Source: Actinoplanes cyaneus | GTDB lineage: Bacteria; Actinomycetota; Actinomycetes; Mycobacteriales; Micromonosporaceae | NCBI RefSeq assembly: GCF_016862095.1 | Contig: NZ_BOMH01000041.1 | Span: 124,001 to 188,000, forward strand | Length of the DNA stretch: 64,000 bases | Reading direction: 5' to 3' | In this document: piece after piece, positions 16,643 to 24,920 of the stretch | Layout of the letters: every line of letters begins with the position of its first letter | Numbering within the stretch: position 1 is the stretch's first letter | The notes under the pieces: generated by a model | Seen by the model: only the letters and a program-made list of their open reading frames with translations | What the model was told of the DNA's origin: nothing | Databases searched by the model: none | Program-made: the position numbers and the translations under genes

Positions 16643-16705
16643 TTGCCGGCTGGTGCTCATGGTCGTTATCCGGGCCGGATAACGACCATGAGCACCAGCC
16701 GGCAA
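16643..16705. repeat. 63-nt palindromic repeat element
   Basis: Two 31-nt arms (16643-16673 and 16675-16705) are exact reverse complements around one central G. The core GGCTGGTGCTCATGGTCGTT recurs, with one change, in the inverted repeat at 41367-41425, so this is a dispersed REP-like element. It lies between divergent genes and therefore is not a normal terminator. Confidence 0.9.
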
Positions 16706-16875
16706 CCGCGACCTCCGACGCTGCCCGAGCCCTCGGCGCGCCCGCGCTCCCCGAGCTGGCTCCCACCGTTGTTGCGCCGCCCGGACAACCACGGTGAGGG
16801 CCGGCTGACGAGCGGGACCTTCCGTGGTGGGGCTTGGTTTGATCTTGGGGTGACCGTGCCCGGCCACGGAGGCCG

Positions 16876-16928
16876 CCCTTGCGGTCCGAGCGTTCTGGGC
16901 GCCCCGCGCCCTGCTCGGAGCGCAAGGG
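16876..16928. repeat. Imperfect 16-bp inverted repeat
   Basis: CCCTTGCGGTCCGAGC (16876-16891) and GCTCGGAGCGCAAGGG (16913-16928) pair with one mismatch around a 21-nt loop. Function unknown; it lies about 150 bp before the STAS gene. Confidence 0.6.
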
Positions 16929-17083
16929 TCCCCGCGGGAGCGACGGTCCGGACCACGGCGGAGATGGGCAAGGAGGTCTTCGGGATTGTGGTCCTTGTTG
17001 TGACCGGCGGCCATCGACCGCGCGGCATGCGGTGCGTAATCTGGCGTCTCGGGAAACATCGGGGTTACGGAAGGTTGACTGCG

Positions 17084-17422
17084 ATGACCGCCACGACGGT
17101 CCACATCGGCACCGGACCCGACGGCACGCTCGTCATCCGGCCGCACGGCAGCCTCGACGACGCGGATGCGGTGGACCTGCAGCGCACGCTGGTGCACGCC
17201 ATCCGGCACACCCGCCCGTTACGCCTGGTCGTGGACCTGATCGAGGTCGGCGATCTGGACCCGATCAACCTGGGGACGCTGGCCGCCGCCTGCGTGCTGG
17301 GCGACGAGCACAAGGTCGCGGTCTTCCTCGATCATCCCCATCAGCTGATCGCCGACCGGCTGGCGTCCGCCGGGGTGCCGGCGCATCGGCTGCGGCACGT
17401 GACACCTGGCGCCCGGATGTGA
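17084..17422 (+). CDS. STAS-domain protein without the canonical phospho-serine
   Basis: The 112-residue protein has the STAS fold of anti-sigma factor antagonists: G-T-L-V-I-R-P-H-G-S-L-D-D-A-D-A first, then R-L-V-V-D-L-I-E-V, then a helix pair. In active antagonists a D-S-x-G-L loop holds the serine phosphorylated by the anti-sigma kinase. Here that loop reads D-L-D-P-I-N-L-G-T-L, with no serine, so ordinary phospho-control is unlikely. ATG with GGAAGG upstream. It is 97 nt ahead of a DUF6232 gene. A second, more canonical STAS gene lies at 20032. Confidence 0.75.
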   Translation: MTATTVHIGTGPDGTLVIRPHGSLDDADAVDLQRTLVHAIRHTRPLRLVVDLIEVGDLDPINLGTLAAACVLGDEHKVAVFLDHPHQLIADRLASAGVPAHRLRHVTPGARM

Positions 17423-17518
17423 CGGCCCGATCTGCCGGAATGTGACAGCCCGATCAGGTGTCGGTCGATGACCTGATCTCGTGTTCCGTCGCATCCTGGG
17501 TACGGATGGTGGTGCGGG

Positions 17519-17977
17519 ATGCGGATCTATTACCAGGACGCGGACATCACGGTCGCCGCGTCGGGCGTCGAGGTGCGCGGGCGGACCTACGCCCTGGGTG
17601 ACATCGAGCAGGCGTGGCGCGGCGCGCGCCGGGCCGCCGGGCGCAAGTCGCTGATCGCGTGGGCGGTGCTGCTCGTGGCGATCGTCGTGGAGGCCGCGGT
17701 CTGGTGGAGCACGCGGTGGATCTGGGCGGGTCGCGGTCTGCTGCTGGTCGCCGCCATTCTGCTGGTACGGGTGATCGCGCACCTCGCGGCCGGTTCGACG
17801 GGCCTGCAGGCGATGGAGGACATCCGGCGGTACGGCCGTTCCAGGGAGCTGTGGATCACGGTGGCGCGGGCGCCGGTGCGGGTGTTGTGCACCGACGACG
17901 CGATCCGTTACGGGCAGGTGTGCCGGGCGTTGACGCGGGCGCTCGACGACCACGACGCGGCACGCCGCGTGTCCTGA
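17519..17977 (+). CDS. DUF6232 family membrane protein
   Basis: The 152-residue protein starts M-R-I-Y-Y-Q-D-A-D-I-T-V, the DUF6232 opening. An R-T-Y-A-L-G-D-I strand and a basic stretch follow, then two hydrophobic helices at about 45-63 and 70-90. The C-terminal part faces the cytoplasm and includes a short soluble domain. DUF6232 proteins are widespread in actinomycetes and have no assigned activity. It stands between the STAS gene and the M15 peptidase gene on the same strand, with gaps that suggest separate promoters. Confidence 0.8.
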   Translation: MRIYYQDADITVAASGVEVRGRTYALGDIEQAWRGARRAAGRKSLIAWAVLLVAIVVEAAVWWSTRWIWAGRGLLLVAAILLVRVIAHLAAGSTGLQAMEDIRRYGRSRELWITVARAPVRVLCTDDAIRYGQVCRALTRALDDHDAARRVS

Positions 17978-18023
17978 ACGTCGAGCCGGTCGCCTCGGGC
18001 CGCCACCGTTGCGCGGGCGCCGA

Positions 18024-18029
18024 TATTGT
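18024..18029 (+). promoter_or_regulatory. -10 box of a leaderless promoter
   Basis: TATTGT lies 6 nt before the GTG at 18036, with no ribosome site. Confidence 0.4.
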
Positions 18030-18035
18030 CGGGGC

Positions 18036-18941
18036 GTGACCAAGGACAGGCGGCGGCCGGGCGCGCTCGTGGTGGCCGCGCTGGTCTGTTGCGCGCTGGC
18101 CGGCTGTTCCGGCGAAGCGTCCACGCCCGCGGCGCTCCCGCCGGCTTCCTCCCCGGCCGTGCGTGCCGCTCCCCCGGCGGTCAGTGCCTCTTCCCCGGCC
18201 GTCGCGCCGAGTCCCGCGGTTCCGCCGGCCGGCACTGCCACCGCTGCGCCGGCCTGGCTCGGCACCCGGGTTCTGCCGGTGGGGCCGGACGGGTTCGCCG
18301 CTGCCCGGATCACCCCGCCCGAGTTGCTCAACCGCTCGATCGTCACGACGGACGAGCTGCCGCCACCGGTCGACGGCCGCTTCCACTCGACGGTCCAGGC
18401 GGTTCCGGCGGACGTGCTCGCCCGCTCCAGCTGGACCAGCGCGTGCCCGGTCAAGGCGCAGGATCTGCGGTACGTGACGGTCGGCTTCCGCGGGTTCGAC
18501 GGGCTGGCGCACACCGGGGAGCTGCTGGTCCACGAGCGCGCCGCGAAACCCCTGGTCACGGTGTTCGGCAGGCTGTTCGCCGAGAACTACCCGATCGAGC
18601 GGATGCGGATCAGCAGCGTCGCGGAGCTCAACGCGGCGCCGACCGGGGACGGCAACACCACCGAGGTGTTCGCGTGCCGTCCCGTGCGGGGACGAAAGGC
18701 GTGGTCGCAGCACGCGTACGGGCTGGCGGTCGACGTCGATCCGTTCCAGAACCCGTACCACAAGGGCAAGGTGGTCCTTCCCGAGCTGGCCACCTCCTAC
18801 CTCGACCGCGGGAACGCCCGGCCCGGAATGGTCCTCGCGCGCGGGCCGGTCGTGGCGGCGTTCGCCGAGGTCGGCTGGAAGTGGGGCGGCGACTACCGAT
18901 CGCTCAAGGACTTCATGCACTTCTCCGCCAACGGAGGCTGA
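18036..18941 (+). CDS. M15-family D-Ala-D-Ala carboxypeptidase-like lipoprotein
   Basis: The 301-residue protein has a lipoprotein signal peptide ending L-A-G-C-S (Cys at about 26), a Ser/Pro/Ala-rich tether of about 45 residues, and a C-terminal M15 zinc peptidase domain. The metal motif S-Q-H-A-Y-G-L-A-V-D-V-D gives the His and Asp ligands, and H-F-S near the end gives the last His. M15 enzymes trim peptidoglycan stem peptides or the cross-bridge. A long insertion before the metal motif resembles the M15C type found in many secreted actinobacterial proteins. Start GTG, leaderless. Confidence 0.87.
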   Translation: MTKDRRRPGALVVAALVCCALAGCSGEASTPAALPPASSPAVRAAPPAVSASSPAVAPSPAVPPAGTATAAPAWLGTRVLPVGPDGFAAARITPPELLNRSIVTTDELPPPVDGRFHSTVQAVPADVLARSSWTSACPVKAQDLRYVTVGFRGFDGLAHTGELLVHERAAKPLVTVFGRLFAENYPIERMRISSVAELNAAPTGDGNTTEVFACRPVRGRKAWSQHAYGLAVDVDPFQNPYHKGKVVLPELATSYLDRGNARPGMVLARGPVVAAFAEVGWKWGGDYRSLKDFMHFSANGG

Positions 18942-19058
18942 GCCCAGCGGTGTGCGACGGTGACCGCCCGGCCACCGCGGAGCCTGCCCGGGCGGGGCTG
19001 GTCAGCCGCCGGGCGGAGGTAGGCTCGCGCTGGTAACAGGAACGACGTGAGGATCCAC

Positions 19059-19898
19059 ATGAGCAACCCGATCGAACCGACGGTGCGGCTGCTGCACGGG
19101 GCGGAGATGCCGCGGATCGGCGCCGGCACGTGGCCGCTCAAGGACCAGGATGCCGAGCGGGTCGTCGCCGACGCGCTGAGCGCCGGTTACCGGCTCATCG
19201 ACACCGCCCAGGCGTACGGGAACGAGCTCGGCGTCGGCCGCGGTCTGCGCGCCGCGGGGCTGGACCGGGCGGAGTACTTCGTCACCACCAAGTTCAACAA
19301 GGAGTGGCACGGGCGTGACCTGGTGGCGCAGGCTGCCCAGCGCAGCCTGGACACGCTCGGTCTGGACTACCTCGACCTGCTGCTGATCCACTGGCCGAAC
19401 CCGGCGCACGACCGCTACGTCGAGGCGTGGGAGGGGCTGGTGCAGCTGCTGGAGTCCGGCCGGGTCAAGGCGATCGGCACGAGCAACTTCAAGCCCACCC
19501 ACCTGGAGCGGATCATCGCGGCGACCGGGGTCGCGCCGGACGTCAACCAGATCCAGCTCAGCCCCGCCGCCACGCGCGAGGCGTCCCGGGCGTTCCACAC
19601 GCAGCACGGCATCGTGACCGAGAGCTGGTCCCCGATCGGTGGTCAGGGCGTCGCCGTCCTCGACCTGCCGCTCGTCGGTGAGATCGCGCGGGAGACCGGC
19701 CGTACCCCCGCGCAGGTGGTGCTGCGCTGGCACCTGCAGCTGGGCCTGGTGCCGATCCCGAAGTCGGCCGACCCGCAGCGACTGCGGGAGAACCTGGACG
19801 TGTTCGGCTTCGAGCTCACCGACAAGCAGATGGTGGCGCTGTCCGAGCTGGACCGGGGCGAGTCCGCGGTCACCGACTCCGACTCCTTCGGACACTAG
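19059..19898 (+). CDS. Aldo/keto reductase
   Basis: The 279-residue TIM-barrel enzyme reduces aldehydes or ketones with NADPH. The full catalytic tetrad is visible: Asp and Tyr in D-T-A-Q-A-Y-G-N-E, Lys in V-T-T-K-F-N-K, and His in L-L-I-H-W-P-N-P. The cofactor region shows I-P-K-S-A-D-P-Q-R-L. It matches the 2,5-diketo-gluconate reductase-like AKR5 group. The ATG at 19059 is preceded by GTGAGGATC, so an upstream in-frame GTG at 19047 is part of the ribosome site, not the start. Substrate unknown. Confidence 0.94.
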   Translation: MSNPIEPTVRLLHGAEMPRIGAGTWPLKDQDAERVVADALSAGYRLIDTAQAYGNELGVGRGLRAAGLDRAEYFVTTKFNKEWHGRDLVAQAAQRSLDTLGLDYLDLLLIHWPNPAHDRYVEAWEGLVQLLESGRVKAIGTSNFKPTHLERIIAATGVAPDVNQIQLSPAATREASRAFHTQHGIVTESWSPIGGQGVAVLDLPLVGEIARETGRTPAQVVLRWHLQLGLVPIPKSADPQRLRENLDVFGFELTDKQMVALSELDRGESAVTDSDSFGH

Positions 19899-20031
19899 GG
19901 TCTGTCTGGCGGAGCCGATGCCGCAGGCGGTCTGATGATGGCTGCCCTTCGGCGGCAAGTCGCCGGCGGCGGCTGACCGGTGTGCCGGCGCGGTGACGGC
20001 GGAGCACGCGGCCCGCGGCGGCAGCTCCGGG

Positions 20032-20355
20032 TCAGGGGTGCTGCAGCACGGTCAGGAGGCCGGTGATCTGCAGGACCCGGTGCACGATGCCCCGGGCTCC
20101 GACCGCCGTCATCGGGACGCCGGCCCGGTCCGCCGCGGCGTAGCCCTCCAGCAGGCCGCTCAGGGCCTCGGAGTCGATGAAGGTGACCTCGGCGAGATCG
20201 ACGACGAGACGGTCACAGCCGCCGGCGACGATGCCGGCGATCGTCGTGGCCACGTCGTCGCGGGAGGTGATGTCGAGGGCGCCGCGGATCTTCAGGACAA
20301 CGGCGCGCCCGGATTCGCCGGGCTCGGCGAGGAGCGTGTACGTCTGATCGTCCAT
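20032..20355 (-). CDS. STAS-domain anti-sigma factor antagonist
   Basis: The 107-residue protein shows the STAS core: V-V-L-K-I-R-G-A-L-D-I-T-S-R-D-D, L-V-V-D-L-A-E-V-T-F-I-D-S-E-A-L-S-G-L-L, and a C-terminal G-L-L-T-V-L. The I-D-S-E-A-L loop keeps the serine that a partner kinase would phosphorylate. It probably frees a stress-type sigma factor by binding its anti-sigma factor, though neither partner is in the window. An imperfectly placed inverted repeat is found just upstream of the ATG. Confidence 0.85.
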   Translation of the reverse strand: MDDQTYTLLAEPGESGRAVVLKIRGALDITSRDDVATTIAGIVAGGCDRLVVDLAEVTFIDSEALSGLLEGYAAADRAGVPMTAVGARGIVHRVLQITGLLTVLQHP

Positions 20356-20360
20356 GCGTA

Positions 20361-20376
20361 GTGATTACCCAATCAC
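20361..20376. promoter_or_regulatory. Short inverted repeat upstream of STAS gene
   Basis: GTGATT and AATCAC with a 4-nt spacer lie 6-21 bp upstream of the STAS start. Possible operator or promoter part. Confidence 0.35.
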
Positions 20377-20642
20377 CGGCAGAGCAGTTCACGATCGGCC
20401 GCCGGGACGGGCGGGACGGGCGGGACGGGCGGCGCGAGCTGGGGTCAAACCCGCTTCGTGAGGTGCGTCTCCCCCGCCGTACCGGAAACCGGGGTTGATC
20501 TTGCGCATTTGCCTCAGACGCGAACCGGGCGGGTCGATGGGCCCGGCTGTGACGATCGGCGGGGCCGCGTCGGAGCGGCCGGGGCCGGGGCCGCCGGTGA
20601 TCCCGCAGCCGCCCGTCGTCCACGCCGGTCGCTGAGCCCCGC

Positions 20643-21218
20643 TCACCCGTGCCGGACCGGACGGTACGTCAGCACCTGCGTGTCGCCGTCGAACGTGCGG
20701 TTGTCGAGCAGCCGCAGGTCGAAGTCGCCCGCGCCGTCGAAGATCCGGTCGACCCCGGTCGCCCCGGAGATCACCGGGAAGACCGTCACCTCGATCGCGT
20801 CGACCAGGCCGGCGTTCAGCAGCGCCCGGTTGAGCGTCAGGCTGCCGTGCGAGCGCAGCGGCACGCCGGACTCGGCCTTGAGCCGCCGGACCACCTCGAC
20901 CGGATCGCCGGACTCGATGGTCGTCCCCGCCCAGGCGAGCGGCTCGGTCAGCCGGCTGGAGAGCACCGTGACCGGCGACGCGAACATCCGCGTGATCCAC
21001 TCGTCGAACAGGCCGCTGTCGAAACCCGGGGCCAGGAACGGCGCGTTCGACGAGTACGTCGTGGCCCCGAGCACCATGCGCAGCGGGTCACGGTAGGCGG
21101 CGGCGCGATGCGCGAGGAACTCCGGGCCCTGCTTGCCCCAGTAACCACCCCAGTCGCCGCGGTGGTTCGCGAAGCCGTCGAGCGTCGAGAAGATGTCGAA
21201 GGTGTACGTGGCAGTCAC
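20643..21218 (-). CDS. Dihydrofolate reductase family protein
   Basis: The 191-residue protein opens T-Y-T-F-D-I-F-S-T-L-D-G-F-A, the first strand of the DHFR/RibD-C fold. It continues with L-G-A-T-T-Y, a P-L-R-S-H-G-S-L-T-L-N-R-A-L-L-N-A-G-L-V-D segment and T-V-F-P-V-I-S-G near the C-terminus. NADPH binding is expected; substrate unknown. The GTG at 21216-21218 has GGGAGATC upstream. It diverges from the response-regulator gene. It is only a distant relative of the protein at 2941-3543. Confidence 0.85.
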   Translation of the reverse strand: MTATYTFDIFSTLDGFANHRGDWGGYWGKQGPEFLAHRAAAYRDPLRMVLGATTYSSNAPFLAPGFDSGLFDEWITRMFASPVTVLSSRLTEPLAWAGTTIESGDPVEVVRRLKAESGVPLRSHGSLTLNRALLNAGLVDAIEVTVFPVISGATGVDRIFDGAGDFDLRLLDNRTFDGDTQVLTYRPVRHG

Positions 21219-21320
21219 GGTCTGATCTCCCTGCGAGGATCCGGGTGCGCCGCGCGGTGCGGCGACCTCACCACTGCTACGAACGCCGCCGCCCCGAACC
21301 GACAAACTCTCCCACCCCTT

Positions 21321-21340
21321 TCCTGAAATCGACTTCAGGA
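21321..21340. promoter_or_regulatory. Inverted repeat, probable response-regulator site
   Basis: TCCTGAA and TTCAGGA flank a 6-nt centre, 31 bp before the response-regulator gene. The same TTCAGG half-site recurs three times at 23507-23533. Confidence 0.6.
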
Positions 21341-21370
21341 TCTTCCGGCGGGTCCTGGAAGGATGGCCCG

Positions 21371-22048
21371 ATGCGGCTGCTGGTGGTGGAGGACGAGCGG
21401 GAACTGGCCGAGTCCCTGCGTCGTGGCCTGCTCGCCGAGGGTTACACAGTTGATGTGGCCCACGACGGGAACGCCGGCCTCGAATACGCCCTGACCGAGG
21501 GCTACCGGGCCGTCATCCTCGACCTGATGTTGCCGCGGCTGAACGGCTTCCAGGTGTGCGCCCGGCTCCGGGCGGCCGGCATCACCACGCCGGTGCTGGT
21601 GCTGACCGCCAAGGACGGGGAGTACGACGAGGCCGAGGCTCTGGACACCGGAGCCGACGACTACCTGACCAAGCCTTTCTCGTACGTCGTCCTGCTGGCC
21701 CGTGTGCGAGCCCTGCTCCGCCGTGGCCGTGAGCCCCGGCCGGCCCTGCTGCGCGTCGGTGACCTGGTCGTGGACCAGGGGCAGCGCCGCTGTGCGCGCG
21801 GGCCGACGCCGATCACGCTCACCGCCAAGCAGTTCGCGGTGCTGGCCTGCCTGGCGCGGCGGGCGAACACCGTGGTCAGCAAGGCGGAGATCCTGGACGA
21901 GGTGTGGGACACGGCCTACGACGGCGACCTCAACATCGTCGAGGTCTACATCCGCGCGCTGCGCCGCAGCATCGACGTGCCGTTCGGACTGCGGACCATC
22001 GAGACGGTACGCGGGGTCGGCTACCGACTGGTGGACGATCGTGCGTAG
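21371..22048 (+). CDS. OmpR-family response regulator
   Basis: The 225-residue protein has a receiver domain (1-120) with acidic pair E-D-E near residue 7-9, phospho-acceptor D51 in V-I-L-D-L-M-L-P, and L-T-A-K-D for the switch Lys. The C-terminal winged helix (about 125-225) has L-T-A-K-Q-F-A-V-L-A-C-L and the closing R-T-I-E-T-V-R-G-V-G-Y-R-L. It overlaps the sensor kinase gene by 8 nt. ATG with GGAAGGA upstream. Its own promoter carries a TTCAGG inverted repeat, consistent with autoregulation. Confidence 0.95.
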   Translation: MRLLVVEDERELAESLRRGLLAEGYTVDVAHDGNAGLEYALTEGYRAVILDLMLPRLNGFQVCARLRAAGITTPVLVLTAKDGEYDEAEALDTGADDYLTKPFSYVVLLARVRALLRRGREPRPALLRVGDLVVDQGQRRCARGPTPITLTAKQFAVLACLARRANTVVSKAEILDEVWDTAYDGDLNIVEVYIRALRRSIDVPFGLRTIETVRGVGYRLVDDRA

Positions 22049-23516
22049 GCCGCGGCTGGCGTCGGTGCGCGTGCGGGCGGCGGCCGCGGCGGCGCTGGCA
22101 GCCGCGTTGTGTCTCGGGGGTGGGGCGCTCTGGCTGCGCCACGTCATCTACGCGAACAGCATTGCGGGGTCCATCGCCACCGCGGAGTCGCAGGCCCTCG
22201 CCATCGCCTTGACGTATGACACGCAGGCCGCCAGATTCGATGCGGCCGGCGGCGCGCTGGCCAACCGGCCGCCAGACGTGGGCAATGAAGACGGCTACGA
22301 GAAGTGGTACGAGTTTCCCTATTACGGCATGAACATCAGCTTCGCGGTGGTCGACAACCGCGGAACAGTGCTGTTGATTCAGGGCCAACTGGCTTATTAC
22401 GTACAGAAAGGCGGTCTAACCTTTCCCGCTTTCCCACCAAGCGACCCCTTCCACACCATCGACGTCCTGTTGCCACCCGCGCGCAGCGATGCGCACGGGC
22501 GACTCGACGACCGCACGGTGACCCTGTTGCCCCACCACCGCTTGTCAGAAGATTTCACGACGACGGTCTACATGCTCATCGACTCGGCCGACGCGGAGGC
22601 TGCCGTGGCCCCGGTGGACCGCTGGCTCCGCCGCGGCCTCCCCGCCGCGATCGTGTTCGTCGCCGCGATCGCGTGGTGGGCCTCCGGCCGTGCGCTGCGC
22701 CCGGTCGAACGCATGCGCGCCGAACTGGCCCGCATCACCGCCGCGGACATGAGCAGCCGGGTGCCCCAGCCCCGTACCGGTGACGAGATCGAACAACTGG
22801 CCGTGACCATGAACGAGACGCTCGACCGGCTCGCCGACGCCGCCGAGCGGCAGCGCCGGTTCGTCGCCGACGCGGCGCACGAGCTGCGCAGCCCGCTCGC
22901 CGGCCTCCGCAACACCGTCGAGGTCGCCCTCGCGCACGGCGGCGCCGCGGACCTGACGGTCCTCGGCGTGACCACCGAGCGCCTGCAGCGGCTCACCGAG
23001 GACCTGCTGCTGCTCGCCCGCTTCGAGCGGACTGCACCTGCCACCGGGAAAACCGTGGACCTGGCCGCGATCGCGGAGGAACTGGTCGGCGAACGAAGCT
23101 ACCGCGTGCCACCGGACGAACGGTTCATCGCGGTGGCCTGGGATCCCGCGCTGGTCCTCGGGCGTGCGGACGAGCTGGTCAGAATGCTGGTCAATCTCCT
23201 GGACAACGCCGCCCGATACGCCCGTGACCGCATCGTCGTCACCGTCGCGAGGCCTGAGCCGGGCCTCGTGCGCGTGGAGGTCCGCGACGACGGCCCCGGC
23301 ATCCCGGAAGCCGACCGGGAACGGGTCTTCGAGCGGTTCGCCCGCGTCGACGAGGCCCGCGATCGCGGTGACGGCGGCGCCGGCCTGGGCCTGGCCATCG
23401 CCCGCGACATCGCCGTTCGCCACGGCGGCCGCCTCTACGTGGCGGACACCTCGAACGGCGCGTGTCTCGTCGCCGAGCTGCCGGAGCACCGCGAGGCTGA
23501 AGGAAGTTCAGGTTGA
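22041..23516 (+). CDS. Membrane sensor histidine kinase
   Basis: The 491-residue kinase has a first membrane helix at about 10-35, an outside loop of about 150 residues, a second helix at about 200-218, and a HAMP linker (R-P-V-E-R-M-R-A-E-L). The dimerisation box A-H-E-L-R-S-P has the phospho-His at residue 280. The ATPase domain carries the N box L-D-N-A-A-R-Y-A, D-D-G-P-G-I-P and G-L-G-L-A-I-A. Codons of the outside loop (22260-22560) are far less GC-biased than the rest, which may mark a swapped sensor domain. It is co-transcribed with its regulator. Confidence 0.93.
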   Translation: MRRPRLASVRVRAAAAAALAAALCLGGGALWLRHVIYANSIAGSIATAESQALAIALTYDTQAARFDAAGGALANRPPDVGNEDGYEKWYEFPYYGMNISFAVVDNRGTVLLIQGQLAYYVQKGGLTFPAFPPSDPFHTIDVLLPPARSDAHGRLDDRTVTLLPHHRLSEDFTTTVYMLIDSADAEAAVAPVDRWLRRGLPAAIVFVAAIAWWASGRALRPVERMRAELARITAADMSSRVPQPRTGDEIEQLAVTMNETLDRLADAAERQRRFVADAAHELRSPLAGLRNTVEVALAHGGAADLTVLGVTTERLQRLTEDLLLLARFERTAPATGKTVDLAAIAEELVGERSYRVPPDERFIAVAWDPALVLGRADELVRMLVNLLDNAARYARDRIVVTVARPEPGLVRVEVRDDGPGIPEADRERVFERFARVDEARDRGDGGAGLGLAIARDIAVRHGGRLYVADTSNGACLVAELPEHREAEGSSG

Positions 23517-23533
23517 TTCAGCGGGGGTTCAGG
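23507..23533. promoter_or_regulatory. Three direct TTCA(G) half-sites before the DUF2079 gene
   Basis: TTCAGG at 23507, TTCAG at 23517 and TTCAGG at 23528 are spaced 10 and 11 bp, one helical turn apart, as OmpR-family dimers prefer. They end 23 bp before the next gene. Confidence 0.55.
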
Positions 23534-23555
23534 CGCGGCTCACGAGCATCGCCGC

Positions 23556-24902
23556 ATGCAGACCACCGTTGTCCGTTCGCCGGAGACCACCCGGCTGTCC
23601 GCAGCGCCCTACGTCGTGGCCGCCGCGCTGTTCCTGCTCTACACGTGCTGGTCGGTGCACCGGCATCGGGCGTTGCTGACCAGGGGCTACGACCTGGGCA
23701 TCTTCGAGCAGGCGGTGCGCGGCTACGCCGGTCCCGGCGCGCCCACGTCGACGATCAAAGGGCCCGGCTTCAACCTGCTGGGCGATCACTTCCACCCGAT
23801 CCTTGCGCTGCTCGCCCCGCTCTACCGGGTGTTTCCCGGCCCGGTCACGCTGCTCGTCGCGCAGGCCGCGCTGCTCGCGGTGTCGTCGATCCCGGTCACC
23901 GCGCTGGCCGGCCGCGTCGCGGGTTTCGGGGCCGCGGTGAGCGCCGGGATCGCGTACGGGATGTCCTGGGGTCTGCAGTCGGCGGTTGACTTCGACTTCC
24001 ACGAGGTGGCGTTCGCCGTGCCACTGCTGGCGTTCAGCCTGGTCGCGTTCGTCGAGCGCCGGTGGGTCGCCGCGGCCGGATGGGCGGTGCCGCTGATCGC
24101 GGTGAAGGAGGACCTCCCGGCGACGGTGGCGGTCATCGGGATGCTGCTGGTGTGGCGCGGGCGCCGGCGGCTGGGCGTCACGACGATCGTGGTCGCGGTC
24201 GGCTCGGGTCTCCTGATCGTCGGCGTGCTGCTGCCGGCGCTCAACCCCACGCACGTTTACGCGTACGCCGGGAGCACGACTCTCGACGGCCAGGACCCCT
24301 TGCAGCGCCTGTTTCTGCCGGCAACCAAGATCAAAACCCTGCTGTGGCTGCTGGCGCCGACGCTGTTCCTGGCGCTGCGATCGCCGTTGTTCCTGGTCGC
24401 GGCGCCGACCCTGGTCTGGCGGTTCTGGTCGGCGAACCCCTCCTACTGGGGCACCGGGTTCCAGTACAGCGCCGTCCTCATGCCGATCGTCTTCGTGGCG
24501 TTCCTCGACGCGCTTCCCGAGCGGCGGGCCCGGGCGGCGGCCCACGCCGCGTGCGTGATCGCCCTCGCCGCGACGATGCTGGCGCCTTTACCGCTGCGGG
24601 GGCTCCTCGACCCGGGCATGCGCGGCGCCGATGCGGTACGACTCGCGCTCGCCCGCATACCGGACGATGCCCGGGTGGCCGCCGACAACCGGCTGGCGCC
24701 GCAGCTCACGTCCCGATGCGAGGTGTACTTCTTCCCGGCGTACCCGCAGATCGGTGTCCTGCCCGAATGGGTCGCCGTCAGCGACCCGCCAGACACCAGC
24801 ATGGCCACTCCCGGGTCGATGGGCGTCGCCCGCGACCGGTTGCCGGCCCTCGGATATCAGGTCGTGCTCCAGGACTATGGCGTGACCGTCTATCGCCGCT
24901 GA
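23556..24902 (+). CDS. DUF2079 polytopic membrane protein
   Basis: The 448-residue protein has about 9-10 membrane helices. It shows the family marks of DUF2079: L-T-R-G-Y-D-L-G-I-F-E-Q near the N-terminus, F-N-L-L-G-D-H-F-H-P-I, and V-D-F-D-F-H-E-V-A-F. These proteins resemble GT-C glycosyltransferases (acidic D-x-x-x-F-E and D-H-F-H loops), but no enzyme activity is proven for the family. A C-terminal soluble domain (R-V-A-A-D-N-R-L-A-P-Q-L) looks like the extracytoplasmic part of GT-C enzymes. It follows a two-component system and half-sites for its regulator, so it is the likely target. Confidence 0.87.
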   Translation: MQTTVVRSPETTRLSAAPYVVAAALFLLYTCWSVHRHRALLTRGYDLGIFEQAVRGYAGPGAPTSTIKGPGFNLLGDHFHPILALLAPLYRVFPGPVTLLVAQAALLAVSSIPVTALAGRVAGFGAAVSAGIAYGMSWGLQSAVDFDFHEVAFAVPLLAFSLVAFVERRWVAAAGWAVPLIAVKEDLPATVAVIGMLLVWRGRRRLGVTTIVVAVGSGLLIVGVLLPALNPTHVYAYAGSTTLDGQDPLQRLFLPATKIKTLLWLLAPTLFLALRSPLFLVAAPTLVWRFWSANPSYWGTGFQYSAVLMPIVFVAFLDALPERRARAAAHAACVIALAATMLAPLPLRGLLDPGMRGADAVRLALARIPDDARVAADNRLAPQLTSRCEVYFFPAYPQIGVLPEWVAVSDPPDTSMATPGSMGVARDRLPALGYQVVLQDYGVTVYRR

Positions 24903-24920
24903 CCATTTCTCCAGCCGAGT

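Larger units (their letters stand above)
16455..17083. other. Long intergenic region with two strong inverted repeats
   Basis: No convincing gene is present in these 629 bases between divergent genes. Frames are open on both strands, but codon use is irregular and no family is recognisable. The region contains the 63-nt palindrome at 16643-16705 and a weaker hairpin at 16876-16928. Confidence 0.6.

Noticed and set aside
16666..17028. Reverse frame inside the large intergenic region
   Set aside because: Crosses the palindrome, codon bias is weak and no family resemblance is visible.
20400..20430. GGGACGGGC-type short repeats
   Set aside because: Only three to four imperfect units in GC-rich intergenic DNA, probably slippage without function.
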